From: 2-01-FULL-49-17 sp964553025
GTDB lineage: Bacteria > Patescibacteriota > Minisyncoccia > 2-02-FULL-40-12 > GWA2-44-9
Reading direction: 5' to 3'
Assembly: GCA_964553025.1 (NCBI GenBank)
Contig: CAZKJF010000018.1
Span: 13,408-77,407, forward strand
Length of the DNA stretch: 64,000 nt
The first letter of the stretch is position 1. Each line of letters opens with the position of its first letter. The notes under the pieces are model-generated. The model was not told the origin of the DNA, ran no database searches, and saw nothing but the letters and a program-made list of their open reading frames with translations. Position numbers and translations under genes: made by a program. Of this stretch, positions 7,911 through 16,024 are shown one piece after another.

Positions 7911-8154
7911 GCCGACGGCGAATGCGGCGGGAATCGTGCGGTTCGATGCCGAGTTCAGCCAGGCGTTTGACGGCCCGGGCGTGGAGCGCATCGGCGCGAG
8001 CCGCGCGAGCGTGTGAAGCGCCGCTCGCGGTGAGCGGATGTTCTTCACGCCGGACTTCGGAACGCGGAGCGGATGAAGCCGGTGCGGCGGGTTCGGAAGG
8101 AAAGATTTTGCGCGTGAGAGTTTTGATCCGCGCCAGAATTTTTTTCTTCGGCAT
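7894..8154 (-). CDS. Small basic hypothetical protein
   Basis: An 86-residue, Arg/Lys/Ala-rich protein (MPKKKILARIKTLTRKIF at the start, RRIRRRQRAFP at the end). I do not recognise a family. The middle is Ala/Arg-rich and probably helical; no membrane segment or cysteine motif is present. Support for a real gene comes from the well-formed promoter just upstream and the terminator overlapping its stop codon, which frame exactly this reading frame. The opposite strand also has a frame of similar length here, but without such signals. Nucleic-acid binding would fit the charge but is only a guess. Confidence 0.55.
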   Translation of the reverse strand: MPKKKILARIKTLTRKIFPSEPAAPASSAPRSEVRREEHPLTASGASHARAARADALHARAVKRLAELGIEPHDSRRIRRRQRAFP

Positions 8155-8169
8155 AAGGTTCTGATTTTT

Positions 8170-8198
8170 ATTTTAAGTTCAAAGAAAATCTCATGCAA
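8170..8198 (-). promoter_or_regulatory. Promoter of the small basic protein gene
   Basis: Minus strand: TTGCAT, 17-bp spacer, TAAAAT, ending 15 bp before the ATG at 8154. It lies between the terminator of the upstream gene (8220-8251) and the start codon. Confidence 0.65.
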
Positions 8199-8219
8199 CA
8201 AAAATCTGCGGATAACTTC

Positions 8220-8251
8220 AAAAAAAAATCGCCGCGGCGAATGCCGCGGCG
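8220..8251 (-). terminator. Rho-independent terminator of the 8255-8626 gene
   Basis: Nine-bp GC-rich stem CGCCGCGGC / GCCGCGGCG with a 4-nt loop, followed on the minus strand by A and an uninterrupted run of T. The hairpin begins 3 bp after the stop codon. Confidence 0.85.
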
Positions 8252-8254
8252 GAC

Positions 8255-8626
8255 TCAACCGTTCGAAAGATCAGGCTGGTCGAAAAATTTTTGAATGAGA
8301 TCGGGACGGATGCCGTAGAGCAATCCTTGAATCCAGGATCGGTCTCGATACGATAAGCCGGCGTTATTGATAAATCTGATGGCGTCGGCCACCCATAATT
8401 CCCGATAGAAGTAAACGATCGTTTCTTGTTCGTCGACTCTGGGAAGCCAACTTACCCCCATCAGCGCAGCCTCCGCGTTGATCTCTTTGAGCGTCTCATC
8501 AAGGCCATGCGGCACTCCGATATCGGCGAGCGGCTTAATGCCTCGGCTGACGGCCCAGATCGCTATCGAAGCTTGTCCGGCAAGGTACGAAGTTGCGTTT
8601 ATCGGCCTGAACTGACCTGTCTCCAT
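8255..8626 (-). CDS. Hypothetical soluble protein
   Basis: A 123-residue protein that I cannot assign. It starts METGQFRPINATSYLAGQA, has no signal peptide or membrane segment, and looks mixed helical with several Trp/Tyr residues in the C-terminal half (LWVADAIRFINN, SWIQGLLYG). It has its own promoter (inside the 3' end of the upstream helicase gene) and its own terminator, so it is probably a single-gene transcription unit. Confidence 0.65.
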   Translation of the reverse strand: METGQFRPINATSYLAGQASIAIWAVSRGIKPLADIGVPHGLDETLKEINAEAALMGVSWLPRVDEQETIVYFYRELWVADAIRFINNAGLSYRDRSWIQGLLYGIRPDLIQKFFDQPDLSNG

Positions 8627-8639
8627 GCGTGCTGAGGCG

Positions 8640-8668
8640 AGTATAGCAACCTACATCAGCCGCCGCAA
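8640..8668 (-). promoter_or_regulatory. Promoter of the 8255-8626 gene, embedded in the helicase 3' end
   Basis: Minus strand: TTGCGG, 17-bp spacer, TATACT. The -35 box and much of the spacer overlap the last codons of the helicase gene (stop at 8651). The -10 is 13 bp from the ATG, so the leader would be about 6 nt. Confidence 0.55.
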
Positions 8669-11530
8669 GGCGCAGAATTCGCAGTCTTTATCGTCGCATG
8701 AACTGTCGAGAAGTTTTCCGGATTTAACAGTGTCGATAAGGAGTTGGACTTCTTTTTTTAGAATTTCAATGTCCGATGTTTCGATAGGAAGGGAAACAAT
8801 CGGGCAACGCCCCTTGGCATCCGGTTTGATAAATACGAGCGCCGGTTCAATCGTTTTTTTGGCGGCGCGGGGATCACCGAGTACTAATAGCTTATAGAAC
8901 ACTAACTGTCGGAAATAATTGCCATCATCGGTTTGGGTCTGGCCTTTGATTGCATTCACGCTCATTGCTTCGCGGGTCTTATAATCATAGATGCTTACTA
9001 AAGTACTCGATTCGATAACAGCATCAAGTTTGCCGTGTAAAAGCAACTCTCCGAACATGGTTTCTCGGCGTGTTTCAGTCGCGATAGCGCCAGATTGTCG
9101 TACATGGGCGGCTAATGCGGCTGCGACGATTGGCGCATCTTCTAATAAAGCTTCCAATGCAGGAGCTTTTTCGAAAGATGGCAGCAGCGAAGTTGAAAAA
9201 TATTCTTTCACCACACGGCTGATGGTTTCGCCTATCGTGTCTTTGGTTTTATGGGGAAGATGCCACACTGCGGCCATGGCTTCGTGCATGGCATTGCCTT
9301 TTTCGGTATTGAGGGTAGGAGCTTCGGGCAATCGGAGAATACTTTTGTAAAAAAACTTGGACGGGCAATCGCAAAAGTGATTCAATGCGGTGACTGAAAG
9401 TCCATTTTCATAGAGTACTTTCTTGGCCAGTTCGGCTGCTTCAGCGCGGCGTTTTGATGCGCGATTCATGCCATGCGGCACCGTCTGTTTCATTGACGCG
9501 GGAAGATCGGTTCGGGAAATTTTAGTCTGATCAAGTTCAGAAATAAATCGCAGCGGCGTGAGCTGACGGCTGGCATCTTCCAATGGAGAAATAATTATCA
9601 AGCGTGATCGGGCGCGAGTCAGCGCGACGTAAAATAATCGCCGTTCATCAAGAATATTTTCGCCCTCATCGGCCTGACGCGGCAATACAAAATATTCTCC
9701 CCGCGCTCGGGGCAGCCAGGATTCTTCGACGGCGTACGGCAAAAAAACGTTATCAAACTCCAATCCTTTGGAACCGTGAGCTGTCATGACTCGGATCGGC
9801 GCCGCCGCGGCGCCGATCGAGATCTTGATGGTTCGGCTTCCCGCCGATGTTTGATACTCCAGCAATGACCGTATCAATTCAAGCGGATTATCAGGATTTG
9901 CCAGCGCAAGCTCGCCCGCAAGCGATATAATGCCGCGCCAGATTTGAGCTGCAACCGGATCGTGCTGCGCAATGCGAGTAAGGCCGGATTCGTCGCCGGC
10001 CATAATAAGATAAGCTACAGCGCCGGAATGATTTAATTCTTTGCGCAATGCCGCAACGGCTGGAATTTCCTTTTCAACATCTGCCACGAGTCCGGCTCGG
10101 AGAGATTTCACGAGTCGAATCTGTTCATCAATTGCAAAGTCCCATAACCCGCCTCCAATGCATTGCGCAAGCGACTCGACATGAGCGGGATTTGCCAGAA
10201 AATCAATCAGAGCAAAGAAAAGCCTGCCAAACGGATCAGCAAATATATCGCTCCCTCGTTCGGCGTATGCCGGTATCTCGTACTGATCAAGCAATGATAA
10301 AACTCTTTGCAGATCGCTATTCCGGCGGGTGATGATCGCAGTCGTTTGCTTCGGATGATTATGAAGGATCGTCTGGAGCTGGGCGGCAAGATATTCATCT
10401 GCTGCCAGGTTATTCCCAGCTACCACGACATCGACGGATTCAGTATCTTTTCGATCTGCTTCTAGGCGGATTCGAAGTTCTCTGTATTCATCCGGCGCAT
10501 AATTATGTTCAATCATTGCGAAACTGGCATCAAGAATATTCTGGTGAGAGCGATAATTTTTCTTTAATCGAATGAGTTCCATTCCCTGCCATTTTTTTTG
10601 GAAACTCATAAAGTTTTCAACTGATGCACCTTGAAAGCGATAGATTGCTTGCTTTTCATCCCCCACCACAAATAAATTCGGACTATCAAAAAATTCCGCA
10701 ATTAAACGAATAAGCAGATTTTGAGCATCATTGGTGTCTTGGTGTTCATCGATGAGAATATATTGGAATTTTTCTTGCAATAAGCGCAACAATAACTCAT
10801 CCTGTCGGATTTTTGCAATTACTTCGATGATTAAATCATCGAAGTCGATTTTTCTCTGTTCGCGTTTTGCCGTCTCGTATCGGTCGTATATTTCAGAAAA
10901 AAGTATCGTCCGTTCGCATTTTTCAATGCGTTTGAGACCCTCCGCTTTTACCTTGCCCTTTGTTGGGCCACGGGTAGATTTCCATTCATCAGCCGTTTGA
11001 ATGCGCTTGATTTCATCATATGCGAATGATCGAACTATTTCAGGGGTCCAGGCTTCAGACTTACAGTCGCCGATTGCCCCGATAATCTTAGGAACGAACA
11101 AATCGGGATCTCCGGCAGGGCGCAGATTGTAAAATTGCTTATCTTTTAAAATCTCACGTATGATTGTTTCGGCTTGGATTTCAGTTAGTTGTTCGGCTCG
11201 GGCGATATGAGGGAAATGATCATCAAATTCGCTGATGATCGATCTCGCAAAACCGTGATAGGTGTGTAGGCGGACACGATCAGCTGGCCCACCCATGATG
11301 AGCCGTAAGCGGCGGCGCATTTCTTTAGCGCCGGCTTCGGTGAACGTAAGTGCCAGAATATTCTCCGGCTCGGCTTGAGTTTTACGGAGAATGTTGGCGA
11401 TTCGAAGGGTAAGAATCTGGGTTTTGCCGGTGCCCGGCCCCGCCACGACCATCACCGGGCCTTCCACTGCATCCACAGCTTTCTTCTGCTCCGGGTTCAG
11501 CTGGTTGTAGTACATTTCAAAGTCGGCCAT
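8651..11530 (-). CDS. UvrD/Rep-family helicase fused to a RecB-type (PD-(D/E)xK) nuclease
   Basis: A 959-residue superfamily 1A helicase-nuclease. The helicase half has Walker A GPGTGKT at 31-37, the TFTEAGAKEMRRRL motif Ia region, the DEHQDTND motif II near residue 265, GDEKQAIYRFQGA (motif III) and TAHGSKGLEFDNVFLP plus VALTRARSRL (motifs V and VI). From about residue 740 there is a RecB/AddB-like nuclease domain: one cysteine pair in FCDCPSKFFYK, the nuclease core GKLDAVIES...IYDYKT, and a terminal SCDDKDCEFC that together resemble the four-cysteine iron-sulphur staple of this family. The product would process DNA ends in recombination repair as a single polypeptide. No AddB/RecC partner is nearby. 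Confidence 0.92.
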   Translation of the reverse strand: MADFEMYYNQLNPEQKKAVDAVEGPVMVVAGPGTGKTQILTLRIANILRKTQAEPENILALTFTEAGAKEMRRRLRLIMGGPADRVRLHTYHGFARSIISEFDDHFPHIARAEQLTEIQAETIIREILKDKQFYNLRPAGDPDLFVPKIIGAIGDCKSEAWTPEIVRSFAYDEIKRIQTADEWKSTRGPTKGKVKAEGLKRIEKCERTILFSEIYDRYETAKREQRKIDFDDLIIEVIAKIRQDELLLRLLQEKFQYILIDEHQDTNDAQNLLIRLIAEFFDSPNLFVVGDEKQAIYRFQGASVENFMSFQKKWQGMELIRLKKNYRSHQNILDASFAMIEHNYAPDEYRELRIRLEADRKDTESVDVVVAGNNLAADEYLAAQLQTILHNHPKQTTAIITRRNSDLQRVLSLLDQYEIPAYAERGSDIFADPFGRLFFALIDFLANPAHVESLAQCIGGGLWDFAIDEQIRLVKSLRAGLVADVEKEIPAVAALRKELNHSGAVAYLIMAGDESGLTRIAQHDPVAAQIWRGIISLAGELALANPDNPLELIRSLLEYQTSAGSRTIKISIGAAAAPIRVMTAHGSKGLEFDNVFLPYAVEESWLPRARGEYFVLPRQADEGENILDERRLFYVALTRARSRLIIISPLEDASRQLTPLRFISELDQTKISRTDLPASMKQTVPHGMNRASKRRAEAAELAKKVLYENGLSVTALNHFCDCPSKFFYKSILRLPEAPTLNTEKGNAMHEAMAAVWHLPHKTKDTIGETISRVVKEYFSTSLLPSFEKAPALEALLEDAPIVAAALAAHVRQSGAIATETRRETMFGELLLHGKLDAVIESSTLVSIYDYKTREAMSVNAIKGQTQTDDGNYFRQLVFYKLLVLGDPRAAKKTIEPALVFIKPDAKGRCPIVSLPIETSDIEILKKEVQLLIDTVKSGKLLDSSCDDKDCEFCALRRLM

Positions 11531-11576
11531 ATGAACTCAGTGTACTGATTTCCGCTGAATTCCGCCAGAAGCGAAA

Positions 11577-11595
11577 GACCGCCCTTCGGGCGGTC
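11577..11595. terminator. Hairpin terminator between the 11621-11893 gene and the helicase
   Basis: Perfect 8-bp stem GACCGCCC / GGGCGGTC with a 3-nt loop, 26 bp past the stop codon at 11621. Only a short T tract (TTT) follows on the minus strand, so termination may be partial and allow read-through into the helicase gene. Confidence 0.55.
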
Positions 11596-11620
11596 GAAAT
11601 AATCGGGTCAGGCATTGAAT

Positions 11621-11893
11621 TCAGGCAGCTTCCTTCAGAAGTCTTTTGGCCGACTCTATGCTCATCTTATGGCAAGCGACAAGATGATCTTTCATCCGGC
11701 CCGCCAGAATGGCGCGACCGCAGCAGCGGCATAGTCCATCACAACACGGCATCGCGTGGACAATGTCTCGATCTTCGGGGGGCTCAAAAATATGGATCGG
11801 CGCCGACATGAAACGATCATACGGGCCGCCTTTTCGAATGACTCGGTCATGGCAATCGCAATAGCATTCGTGAGCGCAGGTTACATGACTCAT
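11621..11893 (-). CDS. Small Cys/His-rich protein, probable zinc-binding
   Basis: A 90-residue protein with ten cysteines and seven histidines. The N-terminus has HVTCAHECYCDCHDR; the C-terminus has CDGLCRCCGRAILAGR followed by HLVACH, which reads as a C2HC/C2H2-like zinc finger. No family is recognised. A strong promoter (TTGACA-16-TATACT) and a GAGAG sequence 9 bp before the ATG support expression. It is transcribed divergently from obgE. Metal binding is inferred from spacing of Cys/His only. Confidence 0.7.
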   Translation of the reverse strand: MSHVTCAHECYCDCHDRVIRKGGPYDRFMSAPIHIFEPPEDRDIVHAMPCCDGLCRCCGRAILAGRMKDHLVACHKMSIESAKRLLKEAA

Positions 11894-11907
11894 AAAGAAC
11901 TCTCGTT

Positions 11908-11935
11908 AGTATATTCCTCGGCCCGCGAATGTCAA
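11908..11935 (-). promoter_or_regulatory. Promoter of the Cys/His-rich protein gene
   Basis: Minus strand: consensus TTGACA, 16-bp spacer, TATACT. It lies 14 bp upstream of the ATG and 18 bp from the divergent obgE promoter. Confidence 0.75.
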
Positions 11936-11953
11936 AAATATTGGCATCAAAAC

Positions 11954-11982
11954 TTGCTGATTATCGGAATATAACGTATAAT
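11954..11982 (+). promoter_or_regulatory. Promoter of obgE
   Basis: TTGCTG, 17-bp spacer, consensus TATAAT. The ATG of obgE is only 9 bases past the -10 box, so the predicted transcription start is 0-3 nt upstream of the start codon. Confidence 0.8.
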
Positions 11983-11991
11983 ATATCTGCT

Positions 11992-12963
11992 ATGCTGATT
12001 GATGATATTACAATTCGCGTTGTTGCCGGCAAAGGCGGCGACGGTACCGTCTCATTCAACAAAAACATGATGTCGCTCGGGCCCTCGGGAGCCTCCGGCG
12101 GCCGCGGCGGCGATGTCTATGTCGAAGGTATTTCCGACCTGGGCGCTTTGACGCGGCTTCGCCATGCCAAAGTTTTTCGCGCCGCCGACGGCGGCGTCGG
12201 CGGGCGCCAGTTCAACGATGGCTCTGACGGAGAAGATCTCGTTATTCCCGTCCCCGTCGGCACCGTTGTCCATAACCTGGAAACCAAAGAAGATGTTGAA
12301 GTGACCAAGATCGGCGAGAAAATCAAAATTGCCCGCGGCGGCCGCGGCGGCAAGGGTAATTTTCATTTCCGATCTTCGACTAATACCAGCCCCAAGCAAT
12401 TCCAAGAAGGCCTGCCGGGAGAAAAATTCAAAATCCGTCTCGAGCTCAAACTGATCGCTGATGTCGGCTTTATCGGCTTGCCCAACGCCGGCAAATCGAG
12501 TTTGCTCAATGAACTCACGCGTGCCAAAAGCAAAGTTGCCAATTACGCGTTTACCACCTTGGAACCGAATTTGGGCGTGTATTACTCCCTGATTCTAGCT
12601 GACGTGCCAGGAATCATTGAAGGCGCGGCCGAAGGCCGCGGCCTGGGCTTGAAGTTTTTGCGGCACGTGGAGCGGACAAAAACTCTCTTTCATTTAATTT
12701 CCGCCGAATCGGATGATCCGGTCCGAGATTACCGGATCATCCGTTCGGAATTAGGGCGTTATAACCAAGAGCTTCTGAACAAGAAGGAGTATCTGTTTGT
12801 CAGCAAATCGGATATTGTCGCGCCTGAAATCCTCAAAAAAACCCTCACTGCGCTTAAAAAATTGAATTCTTCCATCGCCCCAATTTCCATTCATGACGTC
12901 GATAGCCTCAAAGAAGTTCAGAAAATATTGAACGGAATTGCAGATCAAAAAACCGCGGCCTAG
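11992..12963 (+). CDS. obgE: Obg-family GTPase
   Basis: Essential GTPase that binds the 50S subunit during ribosome maturation. The 323-residue product has the glycine-rich Obg fold (residues 1-155; GGDGTVSFNKN, SGGRGGDV, GGRGGKGN) and a G domain with G1 GLPNAGKSS at 162-170, G3 DVPG at 204-207 and G4 SKSD at 271-274. It ends soon after the G domain and lacks the optional C-terminal OCT domain. I chose the ATG at 11992 because the upstream in-frame ATG at 11929 would place coding sequence across the promoter and add residues foreign to Obg. Confidence 0.95.
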   Translation: MLIDDITIRVVAGKGGDGTVSFNKNMMSLGPSGASGGRGGDVYVEGISDLGALTRLRHAKVFRAADGGVGGRQFNDGSDGEDLVIPVPVGTVVHNLETKEDVEVTKIGEKIKIARGGRGGKGNFHFRSSTNTSPKQFQEGLPGEKFKIRLELKLIADVGFIGLPNAGKSSLLNELTRAKSKVANYAFTTLEPNLGVYYSLILADVPGIIEGAAEGRGLGLKFLRHVERTKTLFHLISAESDDPVRDYRIIRSELGRYNQELLNKKEYLFVSKSDIVAPEILKKTLTALKKLNSSIAPISIHDVDSLKEVQKILNGIADQKTAA

Positions 12964-12980
12964 CCGCGGTTTTTTGATCT
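12942..12980. terminator. Bidirectional terminator shared by obgE and the convergent 12960-13370 gene
   Basis: Perfect inverted repeat of 17-18 bp (GATCAAAAAACCGCGGC and its complement) around a CTA loop. A-runs on one side and T-runs on the other make it functional in both directions. The CTAG at its centre supplies the TAG stop of both convergent genes. Confidence 0.9.
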
Positions 12981-13370
12981 CGGATACGAAAAGATGATCA
13001 CCAGTGCTCCCGCAAGATCGGCAATCACGTCGCCGATGGTGTCCAGCGTGTCTCCGCCGTAGAAATATTTTAAAAACCAAGGCGCATACATCGGCGAATA
13101 TACGGAAGACAGGTGTTCGGCGAGTTCCCAGAGCAAACCGATAGCGAGCACCAGACCGGCTGTCAGCAGCCAGGATTTTTGAACATGAAACGTCGGTTTT
13201 CGCGCCCGCAGGCATTCAATGCAAAACCACGCGGCGATCCCGCCGCCAAAGAAATGGAAAATTTTATCCAGATGCGGAATGTATGCGTAGAGATTGAACG
13301 CTCCGACGATGAATACGACAACAACGATAAAAAGACCAGCGACAAATATCGGAGCTTTAAGAGATTTCAT
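12960..13370 (-). CDS. Polytopic membrane protein, YjdF/DUF2238-like
   Basis: A 136-residue protein with about four membrane segments. Conserved-looking polar positions are HLDKIFHFFGG (near 34-44), GLLWELAEHL (near 80-89) and GDTLDTIGDVIADLAGA (near 105-121); this pattern of H-D-H, W-E-x-x-E and D-x-x-x-D in membrane helices recalls the DUF2238/YjdF group, whose function is unknown. It starts exactly where the ABC permease gene ends, so it is the last gene of a three-gene operon and may be an accessory protein of the exporter. Confidence 0.65.
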   Translation of the reverse strand: MKSLKAPIFVAGLFIVVVVFIVGAFNLYAYIPHLDKIFHFFGGGIAAWFCIECLRARKPTFHVQKSWLLTAGLVLAIGLLWELAEHLSSVYSPMYAPWFLKYFYGGDTLDTIGDVIADLAGALVIIFSYPRSKNRG

Positions 13371-14132
13371 TTAGATTCGGCGGTAGCTGCGGACACCGAG
13401 GGGAATAAAGACAGCCAAGATCGCGATAATCCACAGCAGCGCGTACCATACATTATCGCCCACCGGCAAGCCGAGCGCAAGCCCACGGACAACATTTACG
13501 ACGTATGTAACCGGCGTATGCTCGGCAAACGCGCGAATCCAAGGCTTCATAGTCTCTACCGGGACGAAGATCGAACTGGCGAATGCCAGCGGAAATACCC
13601 AAATAAATCCGGCAACTTGGGCTGTTTCCGGATTTTTAACGGCAAGGCCAATTGTGGCTGAAATCCACGAGAAGGCAAACCCAAACAGAGTCATGAATGC
13701 GATTGCGGCCAGGAAGTTGAAAAATCCGTGCTCAATGCGAAAACCGACAGCGAAGCCCACGCATGTCATCAAAATAATAACGAACACGTTTCGAAGCAAG
13801 TCAGAGATGGTTCTCCCGGCCAAAACCGCCGATCGGGACATCGGCAATGATCGAAAACGGTCAATCAAGCCGTGAGAAAGGTCCGTTACCAGGCCAATTC
13901 CGGTCTGCATCGCCCCGAAGAGCACGGTTTGGACAAGAATGCCCGGCAGCAGATAATTAATGTAGTCGCCGGAACCGGTGTTAATTGCGCCTCCGAATAC
14001 GTAAGTAAAGAGAAGGAGAAACATCACTGGCTGGATCGTTGAGAATACCAGCAGCTGAGGAACGCGCAGATACAGGAGCATATTGCGTTTGGTCATCAGG
14101 CCGATATCCGAAATAGTTTGAGACAGTGTCAT
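13371..14132 (-). CDS. ABC-2 type transporter permease (DrrB-like)
   Basis: A 253-residue integral membrane protein with six predicted helices. It shows the ABC-2 hallmarks: N-terminal RNMLLYLRVPQLLVFSTIQP, the YINYLLPGILVQT segment and the LIDRFRSLPMSRSAVLAGR coupling loop, then a C-terminal region with FVPVETMKPWIRAFAEHTP. Family knowledge: partners of DrrA-type ATPases export lipids or hydrophobic compounds. It starts 1 bp after the ATPase stop, so the two are translationally coupled subunits of one exporter. Confidence 0.9.
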   Translation of the reverse strand: MTLSQTISDIGLMTKRNMLLYLRVPQLLVFSTIQPVMFLLLFTYVFGGAINTGSGDYINYLLPGILVQTVLFGAMQTGIGLVTDLSHGLIDRFRSLPMSRSAVLAGRTISDLLRNVFVIILMTCVGFAVGFRIEHGFFNFLAAIAFMTLFGFAFSWISATIGLAVKNPETAQVAGFIWVFPLAFASSIFVPVETMKPWIRAFAEHTPVTYVVNVVRGLALGLPVGDNVWYALLWIIAILAVFIPLGVRSYRRI

Positions 14133-14133
14133 G

Positions 14134-15240
14134 TTATTGGGTGGCGTGGCCGGTTAATTTCATAAATACGTCGTCCAGAGATGGCCGGCGCAGAACAATA
14201 TCACGAATAGCGAGACCGGCGGCGTCGGCTTCGCGGACAACGTCAACCAATACGGCCGCGCCGCCGTCAATGGCCATGGTGACAATACCCGTGTCAGCTT
14301 CCGGACGGGGCTCATCAGTGCCGAACGGACGCAGAATATCCGCTGCGCGATCAACTTCAGCGTGATCGGCCACATGCAATTCCAAAATATCCCCACCGAC
14401 TTGGCGCTTGAGCTCGTCAGCCGTGCCGTGAGCGATAATGTGGCCATGATCGATTACGAAAATTTTGTCCGCCAGCTGGTCAGCTTCTTCGAGATATTGA
14501 GTCGTCAGGAGGACCGTCGTCCCTTGTTGGACCAAATCGCGGATCACATGCCATAAGGCGAAACGGCTGCGCGGATCGAGGCCAGTTGTGGGTTCGTCAA
14601 GGAAAAGCACCGTCGGCTTGCTTACTAAGCTAGCCGCCAAATCCAAGCGTCGGCGCATGCCGCCAGAATAGGTTTTGGCGGAGCGATCGCCGGCATCAAC
14701 GAGATCAAATTGTTCAAGTAAATCCTGGGCGCGCTGACGGGCGGTGGCAGGAGAAAAATGATACAACCGCGCGAACATTTCAAGATTCTCTCGACCGGTC
14801 AGCATCTCGTCGACGGCGGCGTATTGGCCCGCCAATCCGATGGCGCCGCGAAGCTGCTGGGCCTGCTGAACGGCGTTATAACCGGCAACACTAATATGGC
14901 CGCTGTCCGGAGCCAGTAGAGTGGTCAGAATTCGAACGAGGGTTGTTTTGCCGGCGCCATTAGGGCCCAATAATGCGGTAACGCCGCCGCGTTTGACTTC
15001 CAGGCTGACATTGTCCAAGGCGCGAACGGCACCGTATGTCTTTACTGCGTTATGTACCGTAATAATCGAGTCTTCGCTGACGGAGGGAATCGGCGTGATT
15101 TGAATGGCGCCGCCGACCAGAATATCGAGAATTTCATGAGTCTGCCACCCTGCCGCCAAAAGGGCCTGGATAATGTCCTGGTTGGACATGCCTCGGCTGC
15201 GGGCTTCATGAATGTAAGTAAACAGCGGATGATTGCTCAT
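14134..15240 (-). CDS. ABC transporter ATP-binding protein (DrrA-like) with an extra N-terminal helical module
   Basis: A 368-residue ATPase. Residues 1-45 form a small helical module (ARSRGMSNQDIIQALLAAGW) not found in typical DrrA; similar modules occur at the start of other Patescibacteria membrane-associated proteins. The ATPase domain has Walker A GPNGAGKTT near 95, signature YSGGMRRRLDLA, and Walker B VLFLDEPTTGLD, followed by a DrrA-type C-terminal domain ending RRPSLDDVFMKLTGHAT. It energises the permease encoded immediately downstream. Its promoter is overlapped by a perfect inverted repeat, suggesting repression by a dimeric regulator. Confidence 0.92.
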   Translation of the reverse strand: MSNHPLFTYIHEARSRGMSNQDIIQALLAAGWQTHEILDILVGGAIQITPIPSVSEDSIITVHNAVKTYGAVRALDNVSLEVKRGGVTALLGPNGAGKTTLVRILTTLLAPDSGHISVAGYNAVQQAQQLRGAIGLAGQYAAVDEMLTGRENLEMFARLYHFSPATARQRAQDLLEQFDLVDAGDRSAKTYSGGMRRRLDLAASLVSKPTVLFLDEPTTGLDPRSRFALWHVIRDLVQQGTTVLLTTQYLEEADQLADKIFVIDHGHIIAHGTADELKRQVGGDILELHVADHAEVDRAADILRPFGTDEPRPEADTGIVTMAIDGGAAVLVDVVREADAAGLAIRDIVLRRPSLDDVFMKLTGHATQ

Positions 15241-15248
15241 AAAATGAA

Positions 15249-15289
15249 AAATATCCTAAGAGTATAGGATATTTACCTTTAAAATGCAA
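15249..15289 (-). promoter_or_regulatory. Promoter of the ABC exporter operon with overlapping operator-like inverted repeat
   Basis: Minus strand: TTGCAT (15284-15289), 17-bp spacer, TATACT (15261-15266). A perfect 10-bp inverted repeat AAATATCCTA-N6-TAGGATATTT (15249-15274) is centred on the -10 box. Placement over the -10 is typical of a repressor operator; the same repeat, followed by T-rich sequence, could also act as a weak terminator for the upstream sigma-factor operon. Confidence 0.7.
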
Positions 15290-15295
15290 CCGAAG

Positions 15296-16024
15296 CTATT
15301 GGCTGATTTTGACTTGGATAAGGCAGCGGGTTTTGAGCCAATCGCGGGTGTTTGAATCGCGTGTGGAGACAAGATGATCTTGGACGGCCTGATTGAAGCG
15401 AGTGCAGACTTCAATCTTCCGATCGGAGCCGTCCGGCGTTTGAACATGTTCGGCCCGCTCGATCGCGCGATCCACTTCATCACGGAAGTCTTCGTTCAAT
15501 CGCTGGATCATCTGGACGCGTTTTTGCGCCGACGCCGGCAAAGGAGGGCGCGACGCCGAAGCGGTTACCGTTAGCACGGTCATCGTGGGAGCTGCGGTTC
15601 GGCTCAGCGTCGGCACAGACGTTGTTGCCGCCGCACGAAGCGCTTCCAATTCACGCAAACGCCGCTGGGCCAAGTCTTCATGGAGTTTTATTTTTTGTTC
15701 ATCGCTCAAGGTCAAATCTAAACGCACTTGCTCACTGACTCGTTTGAGCGGATAGAGGACATTATCAGTCGAGACGTCGGCATTATCAGCCAATGCCGCC
15801 AAACCGCCGGTACTGATAACAACCACAAACAACGCAATGAACGCATAGCGCCAATAGCGGGCATGAGCCATCATTCGCGCAGTCGAATTTCCATTCATGG
15901 TTCGGACTGACTTCAAAAATGACTCGCGCGCCGAATCGAGGAATTCTTTTTCGGGCTGAAGGGCGTGGTGAACGCGACTCTTCAAGCGCCAGTGCCGAAC
16001 GATGTCCTTAAAAGCCTGAATCAT
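15296..16024 (-). CDS. DUF5667-type membrane protein, candidate anti-sigma factor
   Basis: A 242-residue protein: about 55 cytoplasmic residues, one transmembrane helix (about 57-80, AFIALFVVVISTGGLAALAD), then an exported DUF5667-like region with VLYPLKRVSEQVRLDLTLSD and LHEDLAQRRLRELEALR. A Ser/Thr/Pro-rich stretch follows, then a helical C-terminus. Its start overlaps the end of the ECF sigma gene by 17 bp, so the two are translationally coupled. That arrangement is typical of sigma/anti-sigma pairs, but no classic zinc anti-sigma motif is present, so the regulatory role is an inference. Confidence 0.75.
   Translation of the reverse strand: MIQAFKDIVRHWRLKSRVHHALQPEKEFLDSARESFLKSVRTMNGNSTARMMAHARYWRYAFIALFVVVISTGGLAALADNADVSTDNVLYPLKRVSEQVRLDLTLSDEQKIKLHEDLAQRRLRELEALRAAATTSVPTLSRTAAPTMTVLTVTASASRPPLPASAQKRVQMIQRLNEDFRDEVDRAIERAEHVQTPDGSDRKIEVCTRFNQAVQDHLVSTRDSNTRDWLKTRCLIQVKISQ

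Noticed and set aside
7818..8258. Minus-strand 146-codon frame across the alaS promoter region
   Set aside because: It crosses a promoter, two terminators and the start of alaS, and its translation is low-complexity; the 86-codon frame at 7894-8154 fits the signals better.
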